From assembly GCA_031769625.1 (NCBI GenBank), contig JAUIMM010000688.1:439001-503000 (forward strand): a stretch of DNA of 64,000 nucleotides, read 5' to 3'. The position numbers were made by a program, and so were the translations under genes. The notes beneath the pieces are model-generated. The model did not search any database and was not told where the DNA came from. It worked only from the letters and a program-made list of their open reading frames with translations. This DNA comes from Taudactylus pleione (taxonomy: Eukaryota; Chordata; Amphibia; Anura; Myobatrachidae). Below, in pieces: positions 10,310-21,644 of the stretch (its first letter is position 1; the number at the start of each line of letters is the position of its first letter).

Positions 10310-13300
10310 CTAAACAACCCACAAACCAATAAGACAACACTTTAAAATATAATTTCAATAAGCAGAAGATAAGTAGAAATTAACACAACCACACAGAGGC
10401 CCTCATTCAGACCCGTTCGCAAGCGCTGAGCGCTCGCAATCGGGTCGATGTTTAGGCCCTGCGCACGCGCAGCGGCCGCACTGCGCGTGCGCAAGCCCCA
10501 GAGCGAGAGAGAAATTCTCCTCGCCCTGGAGCTCACTACAAAAGGTCCGGCTGTCGATGTTGATCGACAGCTCGGCCCATTTTGTAGGCGTGCGGGGGGG
10601 GGTGGTTTCACAAACGGAGGCGGTCCTTAAGGAACGCCTGCCGTTTTGTGGGCGGCCGCACTGACATCAGCAGTTATGTCAGTGGGGAGCTTCCTGCTCG
10701 ATCAGAGCAGGAAGCTCCCTGGGGCTTGCGGTTGCCGAGACCCAACCTTAGGGTCTCGTCGCAAGCCCCGATGATCACGACCATCAACCTGGTCGGTCGC
10801 TAAAGCTGTGGGTGGTAACCCACAGCTTAGCTAGCGACCAGGAGGCCGCACTTAAAAATAGAAGCGGCCGCCCTCATTCAGAACAAGCGCCCGCCTCTGA
10901 ATGAGGGCCAGTGTCTCTACAGATCATTTAGTGACAGTCACTTTGGTATTTGGTGGGACCCTAAATCCCATCTACCTGATCATCCTGTGGGGTCCTGTGA
11001 TTCTCCTCTGTACCATCCTGTGTATAATGAGGACGGGGACATATCTCTTTGGTATCTCTGTTATTGGGTCCATCTGTGAGAGACACAGAGACTGAGTATA
11101 TTGTATATATGTGATTAGCAAATGATGTGTGTATCTACATGACCCTCAAAACTGCTCTCACATACACTAAATGGAAGCGTTTTCTTACCTGGTGATGTGA
11201 GAGGCTGGTGATTCTCCATCATGACGTCCTTGTACAGATCCTTGTGTCCTTCTAAATACTCCCACTCCTCCATGGAGAGATAGACAGTGACATCCTGACA
11301 CCTTATAGGAACCTGACACACACAATGATACAGTCATCACCCAGACACATCCCCTGGTCTTACTGTATAATGTCCCATTCCCAGCAGTCACCTTTCCAGT
11401 CATCACCCAGACACATCCCCTGGTGTTACTGTATAATGTCCCATTCCCAGCAGTCACCTCTCCAGTCATCACCCAGACACATCCCCTGCTGTTACTGTAT
11501 AATGTCCCATTCCCAGCAGTCACCTCTCCAGTCATCACCCAGACACATCCCCTGGTGTTACTGTATAATGTCCCATTCCCAGCAGTCACCTCTCCAGTCA
11601 TCACCCAGACACAGCCCCTGGTGTTACTGTATAATGTCCCATTCCCAGCAGTCACCTCTCCAGTCATCACCCAGACACAGCCCCTGGTGTTACTGTATAA
11701 TGTCTCATTCCCAGCAGTCACCTCTCCAGTCATCACCCAGACACATCCCCTGGTGTTACTGTATAATGTCCCATTCCCAGCAGTCACCTCTCCAGTCATC
11801 ACCCAGACACATCCCCTGGTGTTACTGTATAATGTCCCATTCCCAGCAGTCACCTCTCCAGTCATCACCCAGACACATTCCCTGGTGTTACTGTATAAAG
11901 TCCCATTCCCAGCAGTCACCTCTCCAGTCATCACCCAGACACATCCCCTGGTGTTACTGTATAATGTCCCTTTCCCAGCAGTCACCTCTCCAGTCATCAC
12001 CCAGACACAGCCCCTGGTGTTACTGTATAATGTCCCATTCCCAGCAGTCACCTCTCCAGTCATCACCCAGACACAACCCCTGGTGTTACTGTATAATGTC
12101 CCATTCCCAGCAGTCACCTCTCCAGTCATCACCCAGACACATCCCCTGGTGTTACTGTATAACGCCCCATTCCCAGCAGTCACCTCTCCTGTCATCACAC
12201 AGACACACCCACTGGTGTTACTGTATAACGTCCCATTCCCAGAAGTCACCTCTCCTGTCATCACCCAGACACATCCCCTGGTGTTACTGTATAACGTCCC
12301 ATTCCCAGCAGTCACCTCTCCTGTCATCACACAGACACATCCCCTGGTGTTACAGTATAACGTCCCATTCCCAGCAGTCACCTCTGCAATCATCACCCAG
12401 ACACATCCCCTGGTGTTACTGTATAATGTCCCATTCCCAGCAGTCACCTCTCCAGTCATCACCCAGACACATCCCCTTGTGTTACAGTATAATGTCCCAT
12501 TCCCAGCAGTCACCTCTCCTGTCATCACACAGACACATCCCCTGGTGTTACTGTATAATGTCCCATTCCCAGCAGTCACCTCTCCAGTCACCACCCAGAC
12601 ACATCCCCTGGTGTTACTGTATAATGTCCCATTCCCAGCAATCACCTCTCCAGTCATCACCCAGACACATTCCCGGTGTTACTGTATAATGTCCCATTCC
12701 CAGCAGTCACCTCTCCAGTCAGCAGCTGAATGATCTTGTTGGTGAGTTCCAGGATCTTCTGCTCATTGTCTCTCTCATGTATCAGTGAGTGAGGTGGAGG
12801 CACCGTACCGGAGGCACAACTGGAGAGTGTCACATGGTCACCTGATGTCTTCTTCACTACTGTGTATTTCTGTGTAATAAGACATCAATAAAAAGGTAAA
12901 TAAGAATCCATATATTTAAAATTGTTACTTTTAAGGACTATTTGTACAACATAAAAGAGCAGTCTATTTTACATTCAACTGCTACCCCATATGTAAATGT
13001 TACCTATATACAGGAAAGTGCAATGTATGTAGTCACTATTTTTTCTGCAGCTCCTGCTATGTTAAGTGGGACCAACGTTCTGTATCCTCAGTGTACAGTC
13101 GGACCCAATGGATGAATCACCTGCGCTAGGTAGTGTAGTGCAAACAGCTAGATGACGCTGATGCCAGATGCTAAATAGGACTCAGAACAGCCGCCCACTG
13201 TCGATGGCCGGAGCTGCGGAGAGTTATAATAAATTGTAAAATTATAAAACTATTTTATCTATAAAAGGATCTCACACAAGCGGCCACAAATAATATTACC

Positions 13301-15706
13301 AGCTACCTCCAAATTTACACTCCTGATATACATAACAAATAAGGAATGCCTCTTAATTGTTTCTGACTAGAGCCTCTATCTCAGGACACCTCACCCCAGT
13401 GTGAGACTGATGTCACTGTGATACTCCCAGACTCCCTCACCTCCCCAGTCAGGTCCCTGTGTTAGTAATAGAGATAATAGTGATGTCACTGTGACACTCC
13501 CAGACTCCCTCATCTCCCCAGTCAGGTCCCTGTGTTAGTAATAGAGATAATAGTGATGTCACTGTGACACTCCCGACTCCCTCATCTCCCCAGTCAGGTC
13601 CCTGTGTTAGTAATGGAGATAATAGTGATGTCACTGTGACACTCCCAGATCCCCTCACCTCCCCAGTCAGGTCCCTGTGTTAGTAATGGAGATAATAGTG
13701 ATGTCACTGTGACACTCCCAGACTCCCTCACCTCCCCAGTCAGGTCCCTGTGTTAGTAATGGAGATAATAGTGATGTCACTGTGACACTCCCAGACTCCC
13801 TCATCTCCCCAGTCAGGTCCCTGTGTTAGTAATGGAGATAATAGTGATGTCCCTGTGACACTCCCAGATCCCCTCACCTCCCCAGTCAGGTCCCTGTGTT
13901 AATAATGGAGATAATAGTGATGTCACTGTGACACTCCCAGACTCCCTCACCTCTCCAGTCAGGTCCCTGTGTTAGTAATAGAGATAATAGTGATGTCACT
14001 GTGACACTCCCAGACTCCCTCACCTCCCCAGTCAGGTCCCTGTGTTAGTAATAGAGATAAGAGTGATGTCACTGTGACACTCCCAGACTCCCTCACCTCC
14101 CCAGTCAGGTCCCTGTGTTAGTAATAGAGATAAGAGTGATGTCACTGTGACACTCCCAGACTCCCTCACCTCCCCAGTCAGGTCCCTGTGTTAGTAAAAG
14201 AGATAATAGTGATGTCACTGTGATACTCCCAGACTCCCCTCACCTCCCCAGTCAGGTCCCTGTGTTAGTAATAGATATAATAGTGATGTCACTGTGACAC
14301 TCCCAGACTCCCTCATCTCCCCAGTCAGGTCCCTGTGTTAGTAACAGAGATAATAGTGATGTCACTGTGACACTCCCGACTCCCTCATCTCCCCAGTCAG
14401 GTCCCTGTGTTAGTAATGGAGATAATAGTGATGTCACTGTGACACTCCCAGATCCCCTCACCTCCCCAGTCAGGTCCCTGTGTTAGTAATGGAGATAATA
14501 GTGATGTCACTGTGACACTCCCAGACTCCCTCACCTCCCCAGTCAGGTCCCTGTGTTAGTAATAGAGATAATAGTGATGTCACTGTGACACTCCCAGACT
14601 CCCTCATCTCCCCAGTCAGGTCCCTGTGTTAGTAATGGAGATAATAGTGATGTCCCTGTGACACTCCCAGATCCCCTCACCTCCCCAGTCAGGTCCCTGT
14701 GTTAATAATGGAGATAATAGTGATGTCACTGTGACACTCCCAGACTCCCTCACCTCTCCATTCAGGTCCCTGTGTTAGTAATAGAGATAATAGTGATGTC
14801 ACTGTGACACTCCCAGACTCCCTCACCTCCCCAGTCAGGTCCCTGTGTTAGTAATAGAGATAATAGTGATGTCACTGTGACACTCCCGACTCCCTCATCT
14901 CCCCAGTCAGGTCCCTGTGTTAGTAATGGAGATAATAGTGATGTCACTGTGACACTCCCAGACTCCCTCACCTCCCCAGTCAGGTCCCTGTGTTAGTAAT
15001 AGAGATAATAGTGATGTCACTGTGACACTCCCAGACTCCCTCATCTCCCCAGTCAGGTCCCTGTGTTAGTAATGGAGATAATAGTGATGTCCCTGTGACA
15101 CTCCCAGATCCCCTCACCTCCCCAGTCAGGTCCCTGTGTTAATAATGGAGATAATAGTGATGTCACTGTGACACTCCCAGACTCCCTCACCTCTCCAGTC
15201 AGGTCCCTGTGTTAGTAATAGAGATAATAGTGATGTCACTGTGACACTCCCAGACTCCCTCACCTCCCCAGTCAGGTCCCTGTGTTAGTAATAGAGATAA
15301 GAGTGATGTCACTGTGACACTCCCAGACTCCCTCACCTCCCCAGTCAGGTCCCTGTGTTAGTAATAGAGATAAGAGTGATGTCACTGTGACACTCCCAGA
15401 CTGCCTCACCTCCCCAGTCAGGTCCCTGTGTTAGTAAAAGAGATAATAGTGATGTCACTGTGATACTCCCAGACTCCCTCACCTCCCCAGTCAGGTCCCT
15501 GTGTTAGTAATAGATATAATAGTGATGTCAGTGTGACACTCCCAGACTCCCTCACCTCCCCAGTCAGATCCCTGTGTTAGTAATAGAGATAAGAGTGATG
15601 TCACTGTGACGCTCCCAGACTCCCTCACCTCCTCGGTCAGCAGGTAGATGATCTCCAGGGTGAGATTTAGAATCCTCTCAGTCATGTGACTCCTGTCCTT
15701 GTCCAT
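10198..15706 (-). CDS. KRAB-domain C2H2 zinc-finger gene, 5' coding exons 1-5
   Basis: Five minus-strand exons with GT-AG borders join without a stop: 15706-15629, 12869-12711, 11312-11189, 11073-10976 and 10309-10198 (571 nt, 190 codons plus one base). Phases match at every junction. Exons 1 and 2 carry paralogous motifs ([14 protein letters not shown] and [16 protein letters not shown]), exon 3 is a KRAB A box, and exons 4-5 are the acidic linker usual in frog KRAB proteins. By family knowledge the product would be a nuclear, DNA-binding transcriptional repressor acting through KRAB corepressors. The zinc-finger exon, expected in phase 1 after 10198, is not found down to base 1. It either lies beyond the left edge behind more than 10 kb of transposons or has been lost, so function is uncertain. 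Intron 4 carries a MITE and introns 1-2 are mostly minisatellite. Confidence 0.85.
10398..10909. mobile_element. Hairpin-string MITE, copy 3 (in KRAB intron 4)
   Basis: Termini are GGCCCTCATTCAGACCC and GCCTCTGAATGAGGGCC, with AGA at the left and AGT at the right, so the 3-bp duplication is imperfect. One internal hairpin is perfect but differs in sequence from other copies: GGGAGCTTCCTGCTC pairs with GAGCAGGAAGCTCCC (10685-10719). It lies only 66 bp from exon 4, without touching any splice signal. Confidence 0.72.
10976..11073 (-). CDS. KRAB-ZNF exon 4
   Basis: The 98-nt exon after TCTCTCACAG encodes [20 protein letters not shown] and then [13 protein letters not shown]. It matches the usual frog post-KRAB exon pattern (NRxTxExCPxPxYxQD...EENH...QxxQ). 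It enters in phase 1, leaves in phase 0, and the donor is GTAGATGG. Confidence 0.8.
11189..11312 (-). CDS. KRAB-ZNF exon 3, KRAB A box
   Basis: The 124-nt exon opens after GTGTGTCAG and encodes [20 protein letters not shown], then [20 protein letters not shown]. The DV, SMEEW and LYKDVMMEN positions define a KRAB A box, the corepressor-binding module. The exon ends in phase 1 at GTAAGAAA, a strong donor. Confidence 0.93.
11331..12710 (-). repeat. 66-bp minisatellite filling KRAB intron 2 (~21 copies)
   Basis: The period is 66 bp (for example CAGTCATCACCCAG at 11331 and again at 11397). The array fills the intron from the exon 2 donor to within about 20 bp of the exon 3 acceptor. On the gene strand each unit repeats ACTGGAGAG followed by GTGACTGCTGGG, so it copies the last bases of exon 2 with its donor. 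Because 66 is divisible by three, all frames stay open; these frames are not coding. Confidence 0.95.
12711..12869 (-). CDS. KRAB-ZNF exon 2
   Basis: The 159-nt exon follows an acceptor (TTACACAG) and encodes [15 protein letters not shown], then [16 protein letters not shown], then [15 protein letters not shown]. It begins and ends in phase 0 and its donor is GTGACTGC at 12710. The C-terminal helix is a paralogue of the exon 1 helix. The 66-bp minisatellite begins at this donor and fills intron 2. Confidence 0.85.
13385..15628 (-). repeat. 73-bp minisatellite in KRAB intron 1 (~31 copies)
   Basis: The period is 73 bp, with a few 72-bp units. The array starts exactly at the exon 1 donor and covers about four fifths of intron 1. 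Gene-strand units carry CTGACTGGGGAG followed by GTGAGGGAGTC, and then TTACTAACACAG. Blocks are duplicated at higher order: 13449-13658 recurs at 14252-14461, an offset of 803 bp or 11 units, and a near copy starts at 14762. Confidence 0.95.
15629..15706 (-). CDS. KRAB-ZNF exon 1 (start codon exon)
   Basis: The ATG at 15706 lies in a good context (GAGGATGG). The 26 codons read [14 protein letters not shown] through IIYLLTEE and end phase 0 at a GTGAGG donor (15628). This is the standard N-terminus of frog KRAB zinc-finger proteins, and its leucine-rich helix recurs in exon 2. The 73-bp minisatellite starts immediately at the donor. Confidence 0.85.
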
Positions 15707-16596
15707 CCTCAGTGATCAGTGATTTATACAGGACACGTCTCAACCTCTCGACACTTCTAATAAGAAAAACGCTGACTCCTCACTGCAGAATTAGTCTAGA
15801 AAAGTAAATATTAGAATAAATGTCACATCGTACACCAAGTGAACATTAAGTCCTTCCTTTTTTCCTCCTTCGCAACATATACTGTGAAATTTGCATCATT
15901 TGAAAATTAGATACAAATGCAACAGAGGCAGTAATGCAAGTGGTTCTCTACTCCTCTTGGAGCTGGTCACTGCCTGGTACCGCAACCTGCATAGGAGAAG
16001 GGTTTGCAGGGTCCCCAGTGCTTTCTGGTTAGAGGGACCAGTAGGGAATTGCCTGTCATTCACTACCTCCTCTCTGTTGATGCGTCCCAGTTAGGCAAGT
16101 TAAGTAGCAGGGTCATAACACCATTTTGGGAGCAGTCAGCAGAATCATCTCTGTCTCCTCCCCGTCTGCTCTTTTCTTCTGTGGAGTCCTGTTGAGCCAT
16201 TGCGTAGTCTCATCCAAGATATTACATAAGCAATAGTCCCCCCCCTCCCCCTTGACTGATGATAGACTGACAGATACCACACAACCAGCAGGCAATATGC
16301 CCCACACTCGGACAACTCACATTCACCAAATATACCCATGCGTCACAGAAAGGAATGCAGGTTTTATGGGATAAACTGGTTGAACTTAGGAGCTTTCACA
16401 AGGACCCATTTTCCACCAACTTACTGCCCAGTAGAAGACAAATAAATGAACGTTTTGTTTCTAGAACCGATGACATGCTTAAGGGAGAACGCAATTATTC
16501 CCGAGTTTGCCGTTTGCACCCCAGATGCGTTAGAAAGCTATTCAATTCCAAAAACAGCCTCCAAAGTACAGTAGGTGAAATGTCCTTGCAACCTAA
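15707..16596. other. 5' flank of the KRAB gene; no gene seen
   Basis: This region should hold the 5'UTR and perhaps the promoter or an upstream non-coding exon of the KRAB gene. A TATAAA-like word lies on the minus strand near 15727-15732 (TGTATAAATC), only about 20 bp upstream of the ATG. No coding frame or repeat family is recognised. Confidence 0.35.
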
Positions 16597-16612
16597 GGGG
16601 GTGATTCAATTG

Positions 16613-19600
16613 TTTTTGTTTTTTTTTGAGAAATATTTTTATTGAATCATTTTTCATATTCCATTTAAAATAGTAACATTACCATAATTGACACAGAAAA
16701 TAAAATAACATAATCACAGAAAAAACTCTGTGGACTACAATAACATTAGAATTAGTAAACAAATATCACGAGATATATCACAAAAAAGGAATATATTGTA
16801 TATAGATACAGAAACATATATGTAAAAATTGAATACAAAAATGAAAAAGAGTAGGTTATATAGAATAGTGAAAAGTGGGAAAAAGAGAAGGGAGGGGGGG
16901 AGGGGTACCAGTCAATTATAGAGCAAAATCGCTGAAACAAATTATGTCCAAAGAGGAAAAAACTAAATCGTTGTCAGGGGTGGTTCAGCTGAAAAATGAG
17001 CAGTCCACGGGGACCATGTTTTAATAAAATGATCTGGAGTGTCATGTAGGACAGCTGTAACTCGTTCCATTTTATATGTATGCCATATGGCGTTAATAGT
17101 TGCTAAAACAGAAGGGGGAGTGGAAGACTTCCAGAGGGAGGCAATCGTACATTTAGCTGCATTCAATATATGTTTGATTAATTTCAGGTCGACTCGTGTG
17201 GTATTCGGAATAGGCCGAGAAAGGAGGGTGTATAAAGGAGTATTCGGGACTTGAATATCAAGTACATCCTTAATCAATTTATGTATATCCAACCAATACT
17301 TCTGAATACTAGAACAGGACCACCAGACATGCAGCATGGATCCCACCTGGCCACAAAGCCTCCAGCACAAATTAGAGGAAGAGGGGTATATAGAATGAAG
17401 TCGAGTGGGGACCAGGTACCACCTATAGTAAACTTTGTAGGAGTTTTCCTGTATCCGGACTGAAACAGAGCTCTTTGCGATCTCATTCCTTATATCTGAC
17501 CATTCCTCAGGGGTTAATATCTCGCCCACCTCTCTCTCCCAGGCCTCCTCATGGGCTTCTTTTATGGGTTGGTTATGTTGAATTAATGATTGATAAATTG
17601 TGGAAATAAGACCCTTAGTTGAGTGAGGGTGTAAACAGAGTGATTCAAGTGTAGTTTTATCAGGTGTTGTAGAGGTTTGCGTCTGGGAGTGAAAAAAATG
17701 GCGTAATTGAAGGAACTGGAAAAAAACGTTATTGGGTAGGGAGAATTGAGATTGCAATTCAGCAAATTCCGGGAAAGTCTGTAAGGGAGCTAAATCAAAT
17801 AAAAATAAGAGATCAGATTTAGTCCATTGGCGAAAGGATTTATGTTGTGTACCTGGGACAAATTCAGGATTGTTCCATAGAGGGACCATTAAGGGATGAG
17901 ATGAGCGAATATTATAAAGACGGGAGCATTGGTTCCAAATCGAAATCGTAAAGCGAACAGTGGAAAGTATGTTTAGCTTAGGTGTTCGTGAAAGGGCAGG
18001 GCACCAAAGGAAAGAATAGGGAGAATAAACAGATAATGCTCCGGCTTCGATGGATGTCCAAACTCTCTGGCTAGGCGGAGCGTGCCAGAGAACACATGGG
18101 GCTAAGTGAGTTGCCCGATAATATTTGATTAAATCAGGAATACCCAGCCCTCCATCACTACGAGGTTTTTGTAATAAGCACATCTTTACTCTGGGTCGTC
18201 TCCCAGCCCATATATAATGTGAGATCTCTACTTGAATATTTTTCAGGATTGTGATTGGGATATGTATAGGGAGAGTCTGCCACATATATAGCAGTCGAGG
18301 TAGTATGTTCATTTTAATTGAAGCCATACGTCCTAACCAAGAGATTAGAGATCTATTCCACGTATGAAGGTCAGACTTAATGGAGGCAAATAGTCTAGGA
18401 AAATTGGCTGCGTATAAGGAGGAATACGTCTTAGTTAAATAAACCCCTAAATATTTTATCTTATCCGTTTGCCAGCGGACAGGGAATGCGGCTTGTAGAA
18501 TGCGAAGGTCAGCAGGGGGGGGTCTGTAAGTCTAAAATCTCCGTCTTATCTGTATTAATTTTAAAATTAGAGAATGTGCTATACTCATTTATCTCGAAAA
18601 AAAGATTTGGGAGGGATGAATGGGGGTCAGTTAAAGTTAGAATCACATCGTCAGCGTATAAAGCGATCTTGTGGTCAGTATTACCAACTCGAATACCAGA
18701 GATATTCGAACTCAATCTAATCTTTGAGGCTAGGGGTTCCATCACCAACGCAAATATAAGAGGGGATAGGGGGCAACCCTGACGGGTGCCGTTATAGATG
18801 GAAAAAGGGTCGGAAGATAGACCATTAACTAAAACGGAAGTTGATGGATTATGATATAATGAGAGTAATCCATTATAGAACGCACCCGAGAACCCCATGT
18901 TAAGCAAAGTTTGCTGAATAAAGGGCCAAGCCACACGGTCGAAGGCCTTCTCAGCATCGAGAGCCACCACCAGGGTCGGGTCTGATCTGCCCTGAGCTAT
19001 TTGTATTAGATCGATCAGACGTCTCGTATTGTCCGAGGCCTGTCTATTGGAGATAAAGCCCACCTGGTCTGAGTGAACCAGATGGGGTAAAATTGGGGCT
19101 AACCGATTAGCTAGGATCTTAGCCAGCAACTTCAAGTCTACATTCAGAAGTGAGATTGGTCTATAGTTTTTCAACTCCAGGGGGTCTCGATCAGGCTTAG
19201 GAATGACAACTATATTGGCCCTGGTGGTGGCCGCATCAAGTGATTTACCCTCCAACAAAGAATTAAAGAGTAGCTTAAGCATAGGAAGTAGGGGTATAGT
19301 AAATTTTCTATAATAGAGAGCGGAAAATCCATCAGGACCAGGGGCAGCTGACCTACGTAAATGCTTTATGGCAGCTATAATCTCCTCTTCAGTGATAGGG
19401 GCATTAAGTGAGGTAATATGTGATTCAGAGAGTTTAGGTAATTGACAGGACTCCAAATATTGGCATATTCCATTAAGAGTGTGGGGGGTATTTGTGTCTA
19501 CAGGTGGGAGGTTATATAAAGATGAATAGTATTCCCGAAATAGATTAGCCATAGCCTTGGGATCATGAATTAGAGAGCCATTTGAATCTCTTAAGGAGAT

Positions 19601-21249
19601 AATTCTGTTACGCGTACGCTTGGCTCTTAGTTGGCGGGCCAATAATGTGTCTGCCTTGTTAGATTTCTCATAAAATCTCTGGCGTGTCCACAATAGGGCA
19701 TTCGCCGCTTTTTTAGAAAGAATCTGAGATAGCTGACCCTTTACAGATAAAATTTTTAGATACGTGCGTTTTTTGGGAAAAAGTTGATGAAGCTGCATGA
19801 GGGAGGATAATAAAGATTCCAGTTCATTTATGCGCATGAGTTCCGCCTTTCTCTGAGCAGAGGATAGGCTGATGAAAAAACCTCGCAGTGTGGACTTATG
19901 AGCTTCCCAAAGTATTGAGGGGGAGATATCCGGAGTGGAATTAGTGGCGTAAAAATCTTTTAAAGCAGATGTAATTTGTGCTATATGAGCCTGTTTCATT
20001 AACAAAGACTCATTTAAACGCCAACAACGGGTCGAGGGTGTCGGGCTTGTAGCCAAAAGCTCCATCTCAATAGCTAAATGATCTGACCAAGGGATAGGTA
20101 AGGTCTGTGCCCCCAAGAGCCTTTGAGTGGATGCCCGGTCAACTAAAAAGTAATCGATTTGTGTATGAATATTATGTGGCGGGGAATAATGTGTATAACC
20201 TCTAGCTGAGGGATATAGAGTTCTCCATGCGTCATAAAGATCATTAAGTGACATGTGAGAATGAAGTCGTTTGGTGAGTTTAGATTGAGTGGAATAGATT
20301 GAGACGGGACGTGATCTGTCTAGAATATGAGTTGAAATGGTGTTAAGATCCCCCCCAATAATAATGAGGCCCTGTGGTAGTTGGGAAATATGATTGAAGA
20401 AGATAGTAAATAGGGATGCCTGCTGCATTGCCGGGGCATATACCGAAGCTAAACTAATTGGTGAGTTACTATACGTCCCTGATATGATGATAAACCGACC
20501 CTGGTCATCAGATATCACTTTGTCTATAATGATAGGGAAATCCCTATGCAGCATAATTGCCGTGCCTCTACGCTTAGCTGACATATTCGAATAGTAAACC
20601 TGTGAGTATATTTTGCTTGCCAAAGACGGATGAGGGGCTTTAAGATGCGTCTCCTGCAAGAAAACAACATCTGGTCTACGACGATGGAAAAACTGGATGG
20701 CCATGGCCCTTTTAGTGGGGGAATTTAACCCGTTGACATTTAACGTAAGAACCTTTAACTTCATGGTGGATATGTATCTAGATAATTGCGTAGTTTATGG
20801 ATTGGACATATTGACTGGTTAGAGATCCAGGGAAAAAAAAGAGGACAAATTAGGGGAGAAAGGAAAGAGATCAGGAACTACCAAGGTAGTTGAAAAGAAA
20901 AGACCTTGACCAACACAGAGGACAGGCCTAAATTTGAAAGAGAGGGCATTACAAATACCCTCCCTTTGGCGGGGGGCATGACAGAGAAAGAAAATAAAAA
21001 GTAGAAGAACTAAAGATATATAGTACATGTATACTAGGGCAGTATAGAGGTTGTGACCACTTGTCCCGAGAATATGATAGAGGTAACAGACAAAAGGAAA
21101 ATACTGTAGACATCGTGAGCGAAAAATAACAATAAAAACATAATAATAAATGTAGGATCACTGTAAATACGAAAAAAGGGTACTCATTAACGTTCCAACC
21201 CGGGAAAGGATGGTTCTACTTGGGAACCCGAACCACCCTAAAATATAGC
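16613..21249 (-). mobile_element. L1 non-LTR retrotransposon, 5'-truncated, ORF2 nearly intact
   Basis: Minus-strand element: about 480 bp precede ORF2 and no ORF1 is present. ORF2 spans 20764-16963, followed by a 3'UTR and an A-rich end with an AATAAA-type signal near 16640 and an A run near 16618-16628. TTCAATTG occurs at both borders (16605-16612 and 21250-21257) and is a plausible short target duplication. Target-primed insertion with 5' truncation explains the missing ORF1. Confidence 0.85.
16963..20764 (-). pseudogene. L1 ORF2: endonuclease-reverse transcriptase, one frameshift
   Basis: The first frame (20764-18509, 751 codons) starts MKLKVLTLNVNGLNS. It has the AP-endonuclease motifs QETH (residues 37-40), GGDLN (137-141) and SDHL (227-230), then the RT with RPISLLN, ALDAEKAFDR, TRQGCPLSPL and YADD (703-706). 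The frame is lost at a run of eight identical bases (G on the plus strand, 18515-18522). The adjacent frame continues with KIKYLGVYLTK and runs to 16963, including a C-terminal Cys/His motif (CWRLCGQVGSMLHVWWSC). I see no other break, so this is either a recent insertion or a sequencing error in a homopolymer. The enzyme nicks target DNA and reverse-transcribes L1 RNA there. Confidence 0.88.
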
Positions 21250-21644
21250 TTCAATTGGTTTTTTAAGTCGTGGTAAATTAATGGGCGCCCAATGTTGCAA
21301 TTAAATGGTTTGTGGGCTCCCATTAGTTATTGCGTTTGTCTCGTCCAATTAGACCGAGTTTAGCCGTGTGAAACGCTAAACCCATCTAAAGTCCAGGTTA
21401 TTGCCCAAACCACAAACTTTGCACAAATTTCTGCTTGCCTCCTCAGGAGAGGGCGAGGTGAAATGCCGACAGCTGTTCGCGCCCGAAGAGAGCAACAATT
21501 GAATTGCTGCATTGGGCACCCGGCACTGACAGCCACTGGCAAAAACATTTAGATCGCCCCTAAAAGAATATGGTGTAAGGGTAGGCAAGTTGTAGCACTC
21601 CAGCTGCTGTGGAACCACACCTTCCAGCATGCCCTGCACAAGTT

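Larger units (their letters stand above)
16597..21560. mobile_element. Harbinger-type MITE interrupted by an L1
   Basis: The left end GGGGGTGATTCAATTG (16597-16612) and the right end, which reads GGGGCGATCTAAATG on the reverse strand (up to 21560), form an imperfect inverted repeat. TAA flanks both sides (16594-16596 and 21561-21563). The right part (21250-21560) is non-coding. The L1 inserted near the left terminus, so the MITE is the older element. Confidence 0.55.

Noticed and set aside
11185..12733. Open frames of 436-491 codons on both strands
   Set aside because: They are translations of the 66-bp minisatellite (22 codons per unit) in KRAB intron 2. Exon borders with GT-AG signals exclude the array from the mRNA.
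13385..15628. CRISPR-like regular repeats
   Set aside because: Units are contiguous with no unique spacers, the genome is vertebrate, and no cas genes are present.
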